Assembly: GCF_001642935.1 (NCBI RefSeq) | Contig: NZ_CP016761.1 | Location: forward strand, 1,922,001-1,986,000 | Direction of reading: 5' to 3' | DNA length: 64,000 nt | DNA from: Fictibacillus arsenicus | Lineage (GTDB): Bacteria > Bacillota > Bacilli > Bacillales > Fictibacillaceae | Shown: positions 1-8,717 of the stretch, piece by piece | Numbering within the stretch: the first letter of the stretch is position 1 | How the letters are laid out: every line of letters starts with the position of its first letter | The notes under the pieces: model-generated | The model's database searches: none | What the model saw: only the letters and a program-made list of their open reading frames with translations | Told to the model about the DNA's origin: nothing | Position numbers and translations under genes: made by a program

Positions 1-926
1 GCGGTGTTGATGATAAGTCATTCAACCAATCTGCTTGGGAAGGTTTAACGAAGTTTGGAAAAGATAACAGCCTGGAAGAAAACAAAGGCTATAAGTATTT
101 ACAGTCAACAGCTCAAAGTGATTACAAGCCAAACTTAAACTCTTTAATCCGTCAAAAATATGATCTTGTTTTCGGAATCGGTTTCTTGATGGGTACTGAT
201 GTAGAAACAGTTGCTAAACAGCAGCCAGATGCAAAGCTTGCAATCGTTGATATGGTAGTTAAAGGTGACAACGTAGCTAACATCACTTTCTCTGAGCACG
301 AAGGTTCTTTCTTAGTTGGTTTAATTGCTGGTATGCAAACTACATCTAACAAAGTAGGTTTTGTTGGAGGAGTTAACTCTGAGCTTATCAAAAAGTTCGA
401 AAACGGATTTAAAGCTGGAGTGAAAACTGCAAATCCAGATGCTGAAATTTTAGTTCAATATGCAGAAGACTTTAACAAAGCAGAAAAAGGACAGCAGATT
501 GCTAACACGTTCTATGAGCAAGGCGCAGACATCATCTATCATGCTGCTGGCGGAACTGGAATGGGTGTATTCACAGAAGCGAAGAACCGTAAAAAGAACG
601 GTGAAAATGTTTGGGTAATCGGTGTTGACCGTGACCAGCACGAAGAAGGTATGCCTGAGGACGTAACACTTACTTCAATGGTAAAACGTGTTGACCAAGC
701 AGTATATGAAGTTTCTGAGAAAACAGCTGCAGGCAAATTCCCAGGTGGGGAAATTGTTGAATTCGGTCTTAAAGAAGATGGAGTAGGTATTGCTCCAACT
801 CAAGACAACGTTGAAAAAGACGCACTTAAGTCAGTTGAAGATTACAAGAAAAAAATCATCGATGGTGAAGTGAAAGTTCCTAAGACAGATGCTGAGTTCG
901 AAGAGTTCGTAAAAAACTTAAAGTAA
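1..926 (+). CDS. nupN: BMP-family nucleoside-binding lipoprotein, NupN-like (5' end outside window)
   Basis: This is the substrate-binding subunit of a BMP-type (PnrA/Med family) nucleoside ABC importer, a lipoprotein on the outer face of the membrane. The frame is open from base 3 without a start, so the signal peptide and lipobox lie upstream of the window. The visible part has the family features: an early GVDDKSFNQ segment, a VGFVGG strand, and YHAAGGTGMG and VIGVDRD motifs near the ligand site. It is followed by an ATPase and two permeases in the order of B. subtilis nupNOPQ, which transports guanosine. Nucleoside specificity is inferred from the family and the gene order. Confidence 0.9.
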   Translation, partial: GVDDKSFNQSAWEGLTKFGKDNSLEENKGYKYLQSTAQSDYKPNLNSLIRQKYDLVFGIGFLMGTDVETVAKQQPDAKLAIVDMVVKGDNVANITFSEHEGSFLVGLIAGMQTTSNKVGFVGGVNSELIKKFENGFKAGVKTANPDAEILVQYAEDFNKAEKGQQIANTFYEQGADIIYHAAGGTGMGVFTEAKNRKKNGENVWVIGVDRDQHEEGMPEDVTLTSMVKRVDQAVYEVSEKTAAGKFPGGEIVEFGLKEDGVGIAPTQDNVEKDALKSVEDYKKKIIDGEVKVPKTDAEFEEFVKNLK

Positions 927-955
927 ACTCTATGCAACTATTTGAATAACAGGCC

Positions 956-980
956 AGGACTTGGCATATGCCAAGTCCTT
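956..980 (+). terminator. Intercistronic hairpin between binding protein and ATPase genes
   Basis: A perfect 10-bp inverted repeat (AGGACTTGGC / GCCAAGTCCT, loop ATAT) follows the binding-protein stop and precedes the nupO ribosome site. There is no T-run, so it is more likely an mRNA-stabilising or partial-attenuation hairpin than a full terminator. Such hairpins are common where the binding protein must be made in excess over the transporter. Confidence 0.65.
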
Positions 981-1013
981 CCTTATGTACTTAAAAGGGG
1001 GGACATCATTAGA

Positions 1014-2540
1014 ATGGAATACGTAATTGACATGCGGAATATCCGTAAAGAATTTCCGGGAATCGTAGCAAATGACAATATTACCCTTCAGGTTAAAAAA
1101 GGTGAGATTCATGCACTTCTTGGAGAGAATGGTGCCGGGAAATCAACGTTGATGAATGTCTTGTTCGGACTTTATGAACCTGAACAAGGTGAAATATACG
1201 TTAAAGGCAATAAAGTGGTGAACAATGATCCGAATATTGCAAACTCACTTGGTATTGGGATGGTTCATCAGCACTTTATGCTCGTTGATAAATTTACCGT
1301 TACGGAAAATATCATTCTAGGAAAAGAGCCTACAAAAGGCGGAAAAGTAGATTTACAAACAGCCGCTAAGGAAGTTCAGGCACTTTCTGATCAATATGGA
1401 CTCAGAGTGGATCCATACGCAAAGGTCGAGGACATCTCAGTCGGAATGCAGCAGAGAGTAGAGATCTTAAAGACTCTTTATCGAGGTGCAGATATTCTTA
1501 TATTTGATGAACCTACTGCAGTTTTAACTCCTCAGGAGATTGTAGAACTGATTCAGATTATGAGAAAACTAGTAAGTGAAGGTAAATCCATCATTCTAAT
1601 CACTCATAAGCTGAAAGAAATTATGGAAGTGTGTGACCGCTGTACAGTCATTAGAAGAGGAAGAGGCGTTGGTACAGTTGACGTTAAGGATTCCAATCCG
1701 GACTCACTTGCAGCGATGATGGTAGGGCGTGAAGTGAATTTTACAGTTATCAAAGGAATCTCAGAACCAAAAGAATCTGTTTTGACGATAAAAGATCTTG
1801 TTGTTTTAGACAGCCGTAAAGTTCCCGCTGTAAATGGATTGAACCTGACTGTTAAAGCTGGTGAGATTGTCGGGATTGCAGGTGTTGACGGAAATGGTCA
1901 ATCAGAGCTCTTAGAGGCAATAACAGGACTTCGAAAAGCAAATGAAGGTTCCATTCATTTAAGAGATAAAGATATTACAAACAAATCACCTCGAAGTGTT
2001 ACAGTAAGCGGACTTGCACATATTCCTCAAGACCGACATAAGCATGGACTTGTTTTAGATTTTTCAGTTGGTGAGAATATGGTGCTTCAAACTTATTATC
2101 AGAAGCCATTTTCTACAAACGGAATTCTGAAATTTTCGCCAATATTTGATAAGGCTAAAAAACTAATCTCAGAATATGACGTTCGAACACCTGATGCATA
2201 TACACCTGCCCGCGCATTATCTGGAGGGAATCAGCAGAAAGCGATCATAGCAAGAGAAGTAGACCGTGATCCAGACTTTTTGATTGCTGCTCAGCCTACA
2301 CGAGGACTGGATGTTGGTGCGATTGAATTTATTCACTCTAAACTTATTGAACAGCGTGATAAAGGCAAGGCTGTCCTGCTTGTATCTTTTGAACTCGATG
2401 AGATTATTAACGTGAGTGATCGTATAGCCGTTATGTATGAAGGTAAAATCGTAGCGATTGTTGATCCGAAAGAAACGACTGAGCAAGAACTAGGATTATT
2501 GATGGCTGGCGGAAAGAGAGGTACTGTAAATGCAGAATAA
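1014..2540 (+). CDS. nupO: Nucleoside ABC transporter ATP-binding protein, NupO-like
   Basis: A double-domain ATPase of about 508 residues that powers the nucleoside importer, as in simple-sugar/BMP transporters. The N-terminal cassette has Walker A GENGAGKST, signature SVGMQQRVEI and Walker B ILIFDEPTAVLT. The C-terminal cassette is degenerate in the usual way: GVDGNGQSEL in place of Walker A, LSGGNQQKAI signature, and AAQPTRGLD where DEPTRGLD is typical. The ATG at 1014 is chosen because AAAAGGGGGG lies about 10 bases upstream; an earlier in-frame codon lacks a ribosome site. It overlaps the next gene by 11 bases. Confidence 0.92.
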   Translation: MEYVIDMRNIRKEFPGIVANDNITLQVKKGEIHALLGENGAGKSTLMNVLFGLYEPEQGEIYVKGNKVVNNDPNIANSLGIGMVHQHFMLVDKFTVTENIILGKEPTKGGKVDLQTAAKEVQALSDQYGLRVDPYAKVEDISVGMQQRVEILKTLYRGADILIFDEPTAVLTPQEIVELIQIMRKLVSEGKSIILITHKLKEIMEVCDRCTVIRRGRGVGTVDVKDSNPDSLAAMMVGREVNFTVIKGISEPKESVLTIKDLVVLDSRKVPAVNGLNLTVKAGEIVGIAGVDGNGQSELLEAITGLRKANEGSIHLRDKDITNKSPRSVTVSGLAHIPQDRHKHGLVLDFSVGENMVLQTYYQKPFSTNGILKFSPIFDKAKKLISEYDVRTPDAYTPARALSGGNQQKAIIAREVDRDPDFLIAAQPTRGLDVGAIEFIHSKLIEQRDKGKAVLLVSFELDEIINVSDRIAVMYEGKIVAIVDPKETTEQELGLLMAGGKRGTVNAE

Positions 2541-3582
2541 AAATAATAAGGTGAAGCTGCTTGTGCCTCTTTTCTCTGTTTTCCTTGGCTTATTAATTGG
2601 CGGAATTATAATGCTTTTAAGTGGATATAAACCAATTGAAGCATATGTAGCATTGTTCCAGGGAATGGTTGGGGATCCTTATTTCATCGGTGAAACTATC
2701 AGACAGATGTCACCTCTGATCCTATCAGGACTTGCAGTTGCGTTTGCATTCCGCACAGGATTATTCAATATCGGAGTTGAGGGTCAGCTATTAGTTGGCT
2801 GGCTTGCGGCAGTTTATGTTGGTGTGACAGTAGATGCACCCACGATTGTCCACGTTCCTCTTGCTATTCTTGCTGCAGCAGTAGCGGGCGCATTATGGGG
2901 AGCAGTACCTGGTATATTAAAAGCTAGATTTAAAGTTCATGAAGTAATTACAACAATCATGATGAACTATATTGCGCTTTACAGTACAAATGAAATCATC
3001 CGAAACTTTTTGCTTGCTCCTGGTGAACGAACAGAGAATGTGAAAGAATCGGCATCTCTCGCTTCACCATTCTTACAGAGCATCACGGAATATTCAACTT
3101 TGCATTACGGAATCATTGTTGCCCTGATCGCGGCTGTGATCATGTGGTTCTTGCTTTGGAGAACTACTATGGGATATGAACTCCGTGCAGTAGGTTTCAA
3201 CCAGCACGCGTCTCAGTATGCGGGTATAAATGTATCAAAAAACATCGTGCTTTCAATGGCTATTTCCGGTGCTTTTGCAGGTATTGCGGGAAGTATGGAA
3301 GGTCTTGGAACGTATCAGTACATGACGATTAATGCAGCATTCACAGGTGTTGGTTTTGATGGTATCGCAGTAGCTCTTTTAGGAGCAAACAGCGCTATCG
3401 GTGTAGTACTTGGTGCAGCACTATTTGGCGGATTGAAGATCGGTGCACTTAACATGCAGTCTATTGCAGGTGTTCCAACTGAACTTGTTGGAGTCGTGAT
3501 TGCACTCATCATATTCTTTGTTGCATGCAGCTATATCGTTCACTGGCTGATGAACCGTGTAAGCAAAGGGGGTAAAATCTAA
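2530..3582 (+). CDS. nupP: Nucleoside ABC transporter permease, NupP-like
   Basis: A 350-residue polytopic membrane protein of the BPD_transp_2 family, with about eight to ten hydrophobic segments. It carries the characteristic FNIGVEGQLL segment after the third helix and the GFDGIAVALLGAN stretch near the C-terminus. With NupQ it should form the heterodimeric channel of the importer. Its start lies inside the end of nupO and its stop TAA overlaps the ATG of the next gene, so translation is probably coupled through the operon. Confidence 0.92.
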   Translation: MQNKNNKVKLLVPLFSVFLGLLIGGIIMLLSGYKPIEAYVALFQGMVGDPYFIGETIRQMSPLILSGLAVAFAFRTGLFNIGVEGQLLVGWLAAVYVGVTVDAPTIVHVPLAILAAAVAGALWGAVPGILKARFKVHEVITTIMMNYIALYSTNEIIRNFLLAPGERTENVKESASLASPFLQSITEYSTLHYGIIVALIAAVIMWFLLWRTTMGYELRAVGFNQHASQYAGINVSKNIVLSMAISGAFAGIAGSMEGLGTYQYMTINAAFTGVGFDGIAVALLGANSAIGVVLGAALFGGLKIGALNMQSIAGVPTELVGVVIALIIFFVACSYIVHWLMNRVSKGGKI

Positions 3583-4544
3583 TGAGTTTCATGGATATTC
3601 TTGCGCTGATTGTCCCTGCTGCAATCGTTTCAGCAGCTCCATTGATTTTCACTGCTTTAGGCGGTGTTTTCAGTGAACGTTCCGGTGTTGTAAATATCGG
3701 TTTAGAAGGTTTGATGCTATTTGGTGCCTTTACTGGGGCTGTTACGATCTATTACGGTGAACAGTTAGGATTGAATGGAGCGGCACCTTGGGTAAGTTTT
3801 ATCGTAGCAATGATCGTAGGAGCCATGCTTGCATCTATACATGCACTTGCGAGTATCACCTTAAAAGCGGATCAAGTCGTATCCGGTGTTGCATTGAACT
3901 TCCTGGCTGCAGGACTTGCGATCTTCTTAACGAAAAAAATCTTTAATGCAGGACAAACACCAGTAATTTCTGAAAGAATTTCAAAGAGCGATATACCGTT
4001 CTTATCGGATATTCCTTTAATCGGAAAACTTTTCTTCTCTAACGCGTATTTAACATCCTATGTGGCTGTTGGTGTGGCACTGATCGTTTGGTATGTACTT
4101 TATAAAACACCATTCGGGCTGCGTTTGCGTTCTGTAGGTGAGCATCCAATGGCTGCTGATACTATGGGTATTAACGTAACAAAAGTACGCTATATTGGAG
4201 TTTTATTAAGTGGAGCTCTTGCAGGTCTTGGCGGCGCGGTATATGTAGCTTCTATCTCTGGAAACTTCACTCACTCAACGATAACAGGGCAAGGCTTTAT
4301 GGCACTTGCTGCAATGATTTTTGGTAAGTGGCATCCGCTAGGCGCATTGGGAGCAGCTTTATTCTTTGGGTTAGCTCAAGCGATCAGTATTTCTGGTTCC
4401 CATATTCCGTTTTTGCAGGATATTCCGAAAGTATTCTTATTAATCGCACCTTACGTTCTTACAATCTTAGCTTTAGCTGGGCTAGTAGGACGAGCAGATG
4501 CACCAAAAGCTCTTGGAACTCCATACGAAAAAGGAAAAAGATAG
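3582..4544 (+). CDS. nupQ: Nucleoside ABC transporter permease, NupQ-like
   Basis: The second permease of the importer, 320 residues, BPD_transp_2 family, with the NIGLEGLMLFGAF motif and repeated hydrophobic helices. It starts on the stop codon of nupP (TAATG), the tightest coupling in this operon. In B. subtilis the orthologous set is repressed by CodY; no CodY site could be assigned here because the promoter lies outside the window. The ~70-base segment after its stop leads into a dispersed repeat and a terminator. Confidence 0.92.
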   Translation: MSFMDILALIVPAAIVSAAPLIFTALGGVFSERSGVVNIGLEGLMLFGAFTGAVTIYYGEQLGLNGAAPWVSFIVAMIVGAMLASIHALASITLKADQVVSGVALNFLAAGLAIFLTKKIFNAGQTPVISERISKSDIPFLSDIPLIGKLFFSNAYLTSYVAVGVALIVWYVLYKTPFGLRLRSVGEHPMAADTMGINVTKVRYIGVLLSGALAGLGGAVYVASISGNFTHSTITGQGFMALAAMIFGKWHPLGALGAALFFGLAQAISISGSHIPFLQDIPKVFLLIAPYVLTILALAGLVGRADAPKALGTPYEKGKR

Positions 4545-4617
4545 ATCATAAGTATGTTTTCGTAATTCTAAATGATTGTTCCATTTGGACTTTTTTGTAG
4601 AATACGCATCATTGATT

Positions 4618-4768
4618 AGTTGATTGGAGCGCAAGGTGCGAGACTCCTGCGGGATCAGCGGGACAGGTGAGACCACGACAGGCTTGATAAGCCTAGGGGG
4701 CTCACCGCACGCCCCGCGGAAAGCGAGCATCCTGGAGCGGAAATCAACATCTTCTAAAAGCAACAATG
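4618..4768 (+). repeat. Dispersed ~150-bp intergenic repeat, copy 1
   Basis: Runs from AGTTGATTGGAG to AAATCAAC...AAAGCAAC, with a GC-rich core containing GCGAGACTCCTGCGGGATCA and CGCACGCCCCGCGGAAAGCG. The ends are short inverted repeats (GTTGATT / AATCAAC). Two further copies lie after recA and after kbl, the latter inverted. It has no convincing coding potential. Size, intergenic placement and base bias resemble known small mobile repeats of Bacillus chromosomes. Confidence 0.85.
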
Positions 4769-4783
4769 AATTGAACCAACCAC

Positions 4784-4813
4784 AAAAAGTTCGCCTTATG
4801 GCGGACTTTTTTT
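4784..4813 (+). terminator. Rho-independent terminator of the nup operon
   Basis: Stem AAAAAGTTCGCC / GGCGGACTTTTT with loop TTAT and a run of T. It lies beyond the repeat and before the promoter region of ymfF. Confidence 0.8.
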
Positions 4814-4871
4814 CTTTTGAAAGAAGGATTGTCATGCTGAGTATAGAAAATGGGTAAACTAGGATGTAGGC

Positions 4872-4877
4872 TATAAT
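4872..4877 (+). promoter_or_regulatory. Probable -10 element upstream of ymfF
   Basis: TATAAT, 18 bases ahead of the ymfF start. This is so close that the ribosome site (AAAGGGG at 4879-4885) would sit at the very 5' end of the transcript. No good -35 is visible, so the call is weak. Confidence 0.3.
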
Positions 4878-4895
4878 GAAAGGGGCATTTATCCG

Positions 4896-6200
4896 ATGGG
4901 AATTGTAAACCATGAAAAAACAGATCTCCATGGTATAACTGTACATACGATAGAAACAAAAAAGTACAAGACCACATCATTTATTCTGCAGATTAAAGAA
5001 ACTATTAATGAAAAGAACGTTACAAAGAGGGCATTGCTTTCCTATGTTCTCCAAAGTGGAACGAAAGATTTTCCATCCAGCAAAGAGTTAAGAAGTGCTT
5101 TAGATGATCTATATGGTGCTACATTAAATGCTGATCTTTCAAAAAAAGGTGAAAATCAAGTGATCAGCATTCGTATGGAAGTTGCGAATGAAAAGTTCTT
5201 GTCTAACTCAGAACCTGTTCTGGACAAAGCGTTTCACTTGTTGTCTCAAGTTCTGCTCGCACCAGCTCTTGAAAATGGTGTTTTCAAAGAAAATATCGTT
5301 AAAAAAGAGAAGCGCAGTTTAAAACAGCAGATTGAATCCATATTCGACGATAAGATGCGTTATGCAAATAAGAGACTGCTTGAAGAAATGTATGAATCAG
5401 AACCTTACCATTTAAACGTGTACGGCAATGAGAATGAAGTGGATACAATTACTTCAAAAGAGTTATTCGATTATTATCAGGAAGTCATAACGAACGACAG
5501 GCTGGATCTATATGTAATCGGAGATATCTCTACAAATGAAATGATCGAAAAAGTGAAAAAGCACTTCTGCTTTCCGGAAAATCGAAGTGAGGCTACTGTA
5601 ACCGATGAACAAAATAGGGAAGAAAAGAAAATCACAGAGGTTAAAGAAATCTTTGAAGAGCAGGATGTGCAGCAGGGGAAATTACATATGGGGTATCGCA
5701 CATATACCACATACAGTGACGATGATTATTTTGCACTTCAAGTATTCAATGGTGTATTTGGAGGTTTTTCTCATTCAAAGCTTTTTATCAATGTGAGAGA
5801 AAAAGAGAGCCTCGCTTATTATGCAGCTTCCAGGTTTGAGAGCCATAAAGGAGCAGTGTTTGTAATGAGCGGAATCGAAACGGCAAATTACGAAAAAGCG
5901 GTAAAAATTATTAAAGAGCAACATGAAGAAATGAAGAACGGAAACATCACAGATGCGGAATTTGAACAAACAAAAGCAATGATCAACAACCAGGTGCTTG
6001 AAACGATTGACCATCCGATCGGATTGTCAGAAGTGCTCTATCACAATGTAGTAGCTGGAACGAACAGAACGATTGAAGAGTGGATGGATGGCATTGAAAG
6101 TGTAACTAAAGAAGATGTTGTAAAAGTAGCTAAAAAGGTTACATTGGATACCATTTTCTTTTTGAAAGGAGCAGGCACAAATGGGAATGAAAACATTTGA
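4896..6200 (+). CDS. yfmF: M16-like peptidase homologue YfmF/YmfF, EF-P modification-associated
   Basis: A 434-residue pitrilysin-fold (M16) protein, the partner of the next gene. The HxxEH zinc motif of active M16 peptidases is absent: where it belongs the sequence reads LLSYVLQSGT, so this should be the non-catalytic half of a heterodimer. In B. subtilis the ymfF-ymfH-ymfI cluster is associated with 5-aminopentanol modification of elongation factor P, and current annotation names these proteins on that basis; their biochemical role is less clear than that of YmfI. It overlaps ymfH by 20 bases, so the two are translated together. Confidence 0.88.
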   Translation: MGIVNHEKTDLHGITVHTIETKKYKTTSFILQIKETINEKNVTKRALLSYVLQSGTKDFPSSKELRSALDDLYGATLNADLSKKGENQVISIRMEVANEKFLSNSEPVLDKAFHLLSQVLLAPALENGVFKENIVKKEKRSLKQQIESIFDDKMRYANKRLLEEMYESEPYHLNVYGNENEVDTITSKELFDYYQEVITNDRLDLYVIGDISTNEMIEKVKKHFCFPENRSEATVTDEQNREEKKITEVKEIFEEQDVQQGKLHMGYRTYTTYSDDDYFALQVFNGVFGGFSHSKLFINVREKESLAYYAASRFESHKGAVFVMSGIETANYEKAVKIIKEQHEEMKNGNITDAEFEQTKAMINNQVLETIDHPIGLSEVLYHNVVAGTNRTIEEWMDGIESVTKEDVVKVAKKVTLDTIFFLKGAGTNGNENI

Positions 6201-7470
6201 ACAACTTGATGAAACGCTGCATTTTGAGGAGCTTGAAAATGGCTTGAAAGTTTATGTGCTTGAAAAGAAAGGCTTTAACAAAACATATGCTACTTTCACC
6301 ACTCACTATGGATCTGTTGACAACCATTTTAAGCCGCTCGGAAAAAACGAAGATGTAAAGGTTCCAGATGGGATCGCTCATTTTTTAGAGCATAAATTGT
6401 TTGAAAAAGAACATGGTGATGTCTTTCAGGATTTCAGCAAACAGGGAGCATCGGCGAATGCTTTTACTACATTCAACCGGACAGCATATCTTTTTTCAAC
6501 AACGAGCGATGTAAAAAAGAATCTGACTACACTGATCGATTTTGTTCAAGAGCCTTATTTTACAGAGAAAACGGTGGAAAAAGAAAAAGGTATCATCGGA
6601 CAGGAAATTAGAATGTATGATGATAACCCGGACTGGAGAGTCTACTTCGGGCTGATCGAAAACATGTATCATCATCATCCAGTAAAAATTGATATTGCTG
6701 GTACGGAAAAATCAATCGCTAAAATTACGAAAGATACTCTCTATGAATGCTACGAAACATTTTATCATCCAAGCAACATGATCCTGTTTATCGTAGGTCC
6801 AGTAAACGCTCAAGACATTCTTGAATTTGTAAAAGAGAATCAATCACAAAAATCTTTTAAAGAAAAAGCACCGATCGAACGGTTTTTTGAAGATGAGCCT
6901 TCTTCAGTAGCGAAAACTGAAAAAATAATTGAGATGACGGTGCAGACACCAAAATGCTATATAGGATTTAAAGAGGCAGCCCCGACCCGAAAAGGAAAAG
7001 AATTGATGCGTCATGAGCTTTGTGTAAACTTGGCACTTGAAATGATGTTTGGGAAGAGTTCTCCAAATTACGAAGCCCTTTACGAAGAAGGGTTGATTGA
7101 TCAAACTTTTTCTTTCGATTATACAGAAGAGAACGGATTCGGCTTTAGCATGCTTGGCGGAGATACTCAGTCACCTGACGAATTAGTTAAGCGTGTATCA
7201 AATATGGTTGAGGACTTTAAACAAGAAAGTGTTTCAGCTGATTCATTTGAAAGAGCTCGAAAAAAGAAAATTGGTGCCTTTCTGAGATCATTGAATTCTC
7301 CTGAGTTCATTGCAAATCAATTCACGAGATATGCTTTTAATGAAATGGATCTTTTTGATGTAATCCCTGTGTTTGAATCATTGCAAGCAAATGATGTCGA
7401 AGAAGTTCTTCAAAATCACTTTAAGAAAGATGCAATGACTGTTTGCCAAGTCCGTAAAAAAAAGTCATAA
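6181..7470 (+). CDS. yfmH: M16 zinc peptidase YfmH/YmfH, EF-P modification-associated
   Basis: A 429-residue M16 peptidase with an intact zinc motif HFLEH at about residues 67-71 and the expected downstream glutamate region (EKEKGIIGQEI). It pairs with the inactive YmfF, as in other two-subunit M16 enzymes such as AlbE/AlbF. It starts inside the 3' end of ymfF and is followed by a terminator hairpin before ymfI. A processing role in the EF-P modification pathway is inferred from clustering; the substrate cannot be read from sequence. Confidence 0.9.
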   Translation: MGMKTFEQLDETLHFEELENGLKVYVLEKKGFNKTYATFTTHYGSVDNHFKPLGKNEDVKVPDGIAHFLEHKLFEKEHGDVFQDFSKQGASANAFTTFNRTAYLFSTTSDVKKNLTTLIDFVQEPYFTEKTVEKEKGIIGQEIRMYDDNPDWRVYFGLIENMYHHHPVKIDIAGTEKSIAKITKDTLYECYETFYHPSNMILFIVGPVNAQDILEFVKENQSQKSFKEKAPIERFFEDEPSSVAKTEKIIEMTVQTPKCYIGFKEAAPTRKGKELMRHELCVNLALEMMFGKSSPNYEALYEEGLIDQTFSFDYTEENGFGFSMLGGDTQSPDELVKRVSNMVEDFKQESVSADSFERARKKKIGAFLRSLNSPEFIANQFTRYAFNEMDLFDVIPVFESLQANDVEEVLQNHFKKDAMTVCQVRKKKS

Positions 7471-7478
7471 TATAATCA

Positions 7479-7508
7479 AAAAAACATCCTGAATTAAGGA
7501 TGTTTTTT
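7479..7508 (+). terminator. Terminator between ymfH and ymfI
   Basis: Stem AAAAAACATCCT / AGGATGTTTTTT with loop GAATTA. Transcription of ymfI may depend on readthrough here, since no separate promoter is obvious in the 22 bases before its start. Confidence 0.8.
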
Positions 7509-7530
7509 AGTTGCAAAGAGGGTTAAAAAA

Positions 7531-8256
7531 TTGAAAACTGCGCTCATCACTGGGGCTACAGGAGCTATTGGCTCTAAAATATGCCAGATGCTTGCAAGCC
7601 GCGGCTACTTTTTGTATTTGCATTACAATACTAACGCTAATGCGGCGATAAAGCTTCAAGAAGAACTTGAAACACGATATAAAGTTAAAAGTGTAATTAT
7701 TTCTGCAGATCTTTCACTTTCAGAAGGTCCTGAAATTTTAATGAAACAAATTCCTGACACCATAGACGCTCTAATTTATAACTGTGGAGCACAGCATTAT
7801 GGACTTTTAACAGATTTTACGGATAAATCTATAAATGAAACCATGCAGCTTCATCTTCTTAGTGCTATTTCTGTTGCAAGATCAGTTATTCCGGCAATGG
7901 TTCAAAATAAAGCAGGAAAAATTATTATGGTTTCCTCGGTATGGGGAGAGGTAGGAGCAGCATGTGAAACAGTCTATTCTGCTGCTAAGGGAGGATTAAA
8001 TGCTTTTGTAAAAGCATTATCAAAAGAACTTGCCCCGAGCTGCATTCAAGTAAACAGCGTATCGCCAGGAGTTATTGCAACACCTATGCTTGATCAATTT
8101 TCAGAATCCGAAAAGCTTGAACTTGTATCAGATATTCCTGCAGGAAGATTTGGAGAGCCTGATGAAGTAGCTCATGCGGTAGAATTTTTAATAAGCAATA
8201 AAGCAGATTATATTTCAGGGCACATCTTATCTATAAATGGCTCTTGGTTTACTTAA
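7531..8256 (+). CDS. ymfI: EF-P 5-aminopentanone reductase (SDR)
   Basis: A 241-residue short-chain dehydrogenase. In B. subtilis YmfI reduces the 5-aminopentanone on Lys32 of elongation factor P to 5-aminopentanol. Visible motifs are the nucleotide-binding TGATGAIG near the N-terminus, NCGAQ (the NNAG position), the catalytic Ser in SSVWGE and YSAAK, plus the SPGVIATPM loop. The start is TTG with AGAGGG upstream. Its place after ymfF-ymfH supports the EF-P assignment over a generic FabG-like role. Confidence 0.87.
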   Translation: MKTALITGATGAIGSKICQMLASRGYFLYLHYNTNANAAIKLQEELETRYKVKSVIISADLSLSEGPEILMKQIPDTIDALIYNCGAQHYGLLTDFTDKSINETMQLHLLSAISVARSVIPAMVQNKAGKIIMVSSVWGEVGAACETVYSAAKGGLNAFVKALSKELAPSCIQVNSVSPGVIATPMLDQFSESEKLELVSDIPAGRFGEPDEVAHAVEFLISNKADYISGHILSINGSWFT

Positions 8257-8324
8257 AATTGATGTATAAAAATGATTGAACTAAGGGATATTAATGCTGT
8301 ATCAACCTTGAAGGAGGAGACAGC

Positions 8325-8582
8325 ATGTCTGTATTAGACAACTTCGGCCAATGGAAAGATTTCCTGGCAGAGCGCTTGAATCATGCTGAGCATGAAGGCA
8401 TGAACAACGAGACGATCTCAAATTTAGCTACAGAAATCGGCGGATATTTAGCTAACCACGTTGAACCTAAGAACGAGGAAGAAAAAGTTCTTGCCGATCT
8501 ATGGAAAGTGGCAGATGAAAATGAAAAACACGCCATTGCTAACATGATGGTCAAGCTTGTACAAAACGACGGAAGCCGCTAA
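8325..8582 (+). CDS. ymfJ: DUF3243 protein YmfJ
   Basis: An 85-residue acidic helical protein of the DUF3243 family, whose function is unknown. The start is well fixed by AAGGAGGAGA eight bases upstream. It occupies the conserved position between ymfI and ymfK and has its own strong terminator. No membrane segment or metal motif is visible. Confidence 0.9.
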   Translation: MSVLDNFGQWKDFLAERLNHAEHEGMNNETISNLATEIGGYLANHVEPKNEEEKVLADLWKVADENEKHAIANMMVKLVQNDGSR

Positions 8583-8588
8583 AGTTAG

Positions 8589-8628
8589 AAAGGATGTTAA
8601 GATTTTTTTCTTAACATCCTTTTATTTT
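8589..8628 (+). terminator. Terminator after ymfJ
   Basis: A 14-bp stem AAAGGATGTTAAGA / TCTTAACATCCTTT with a T-rich loop and T-rich tail. Confidence 0.9.
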
Positions 8629-8717
8629 TCTTTCATAATAAATTGAAATCATTTATTATTAATTACAAAGAATAAATGTAGAAATTTGTTTCATTTTGAA
8701 GAATAAGGAGCTGAAGC

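Noticed and set aside
4624-4857. Open frame of 77 codons spanning repeat copy 1 and the nup terminator
   Set aside because: It runs through a terminator hairpin and has no ribosome site or recognisable product.
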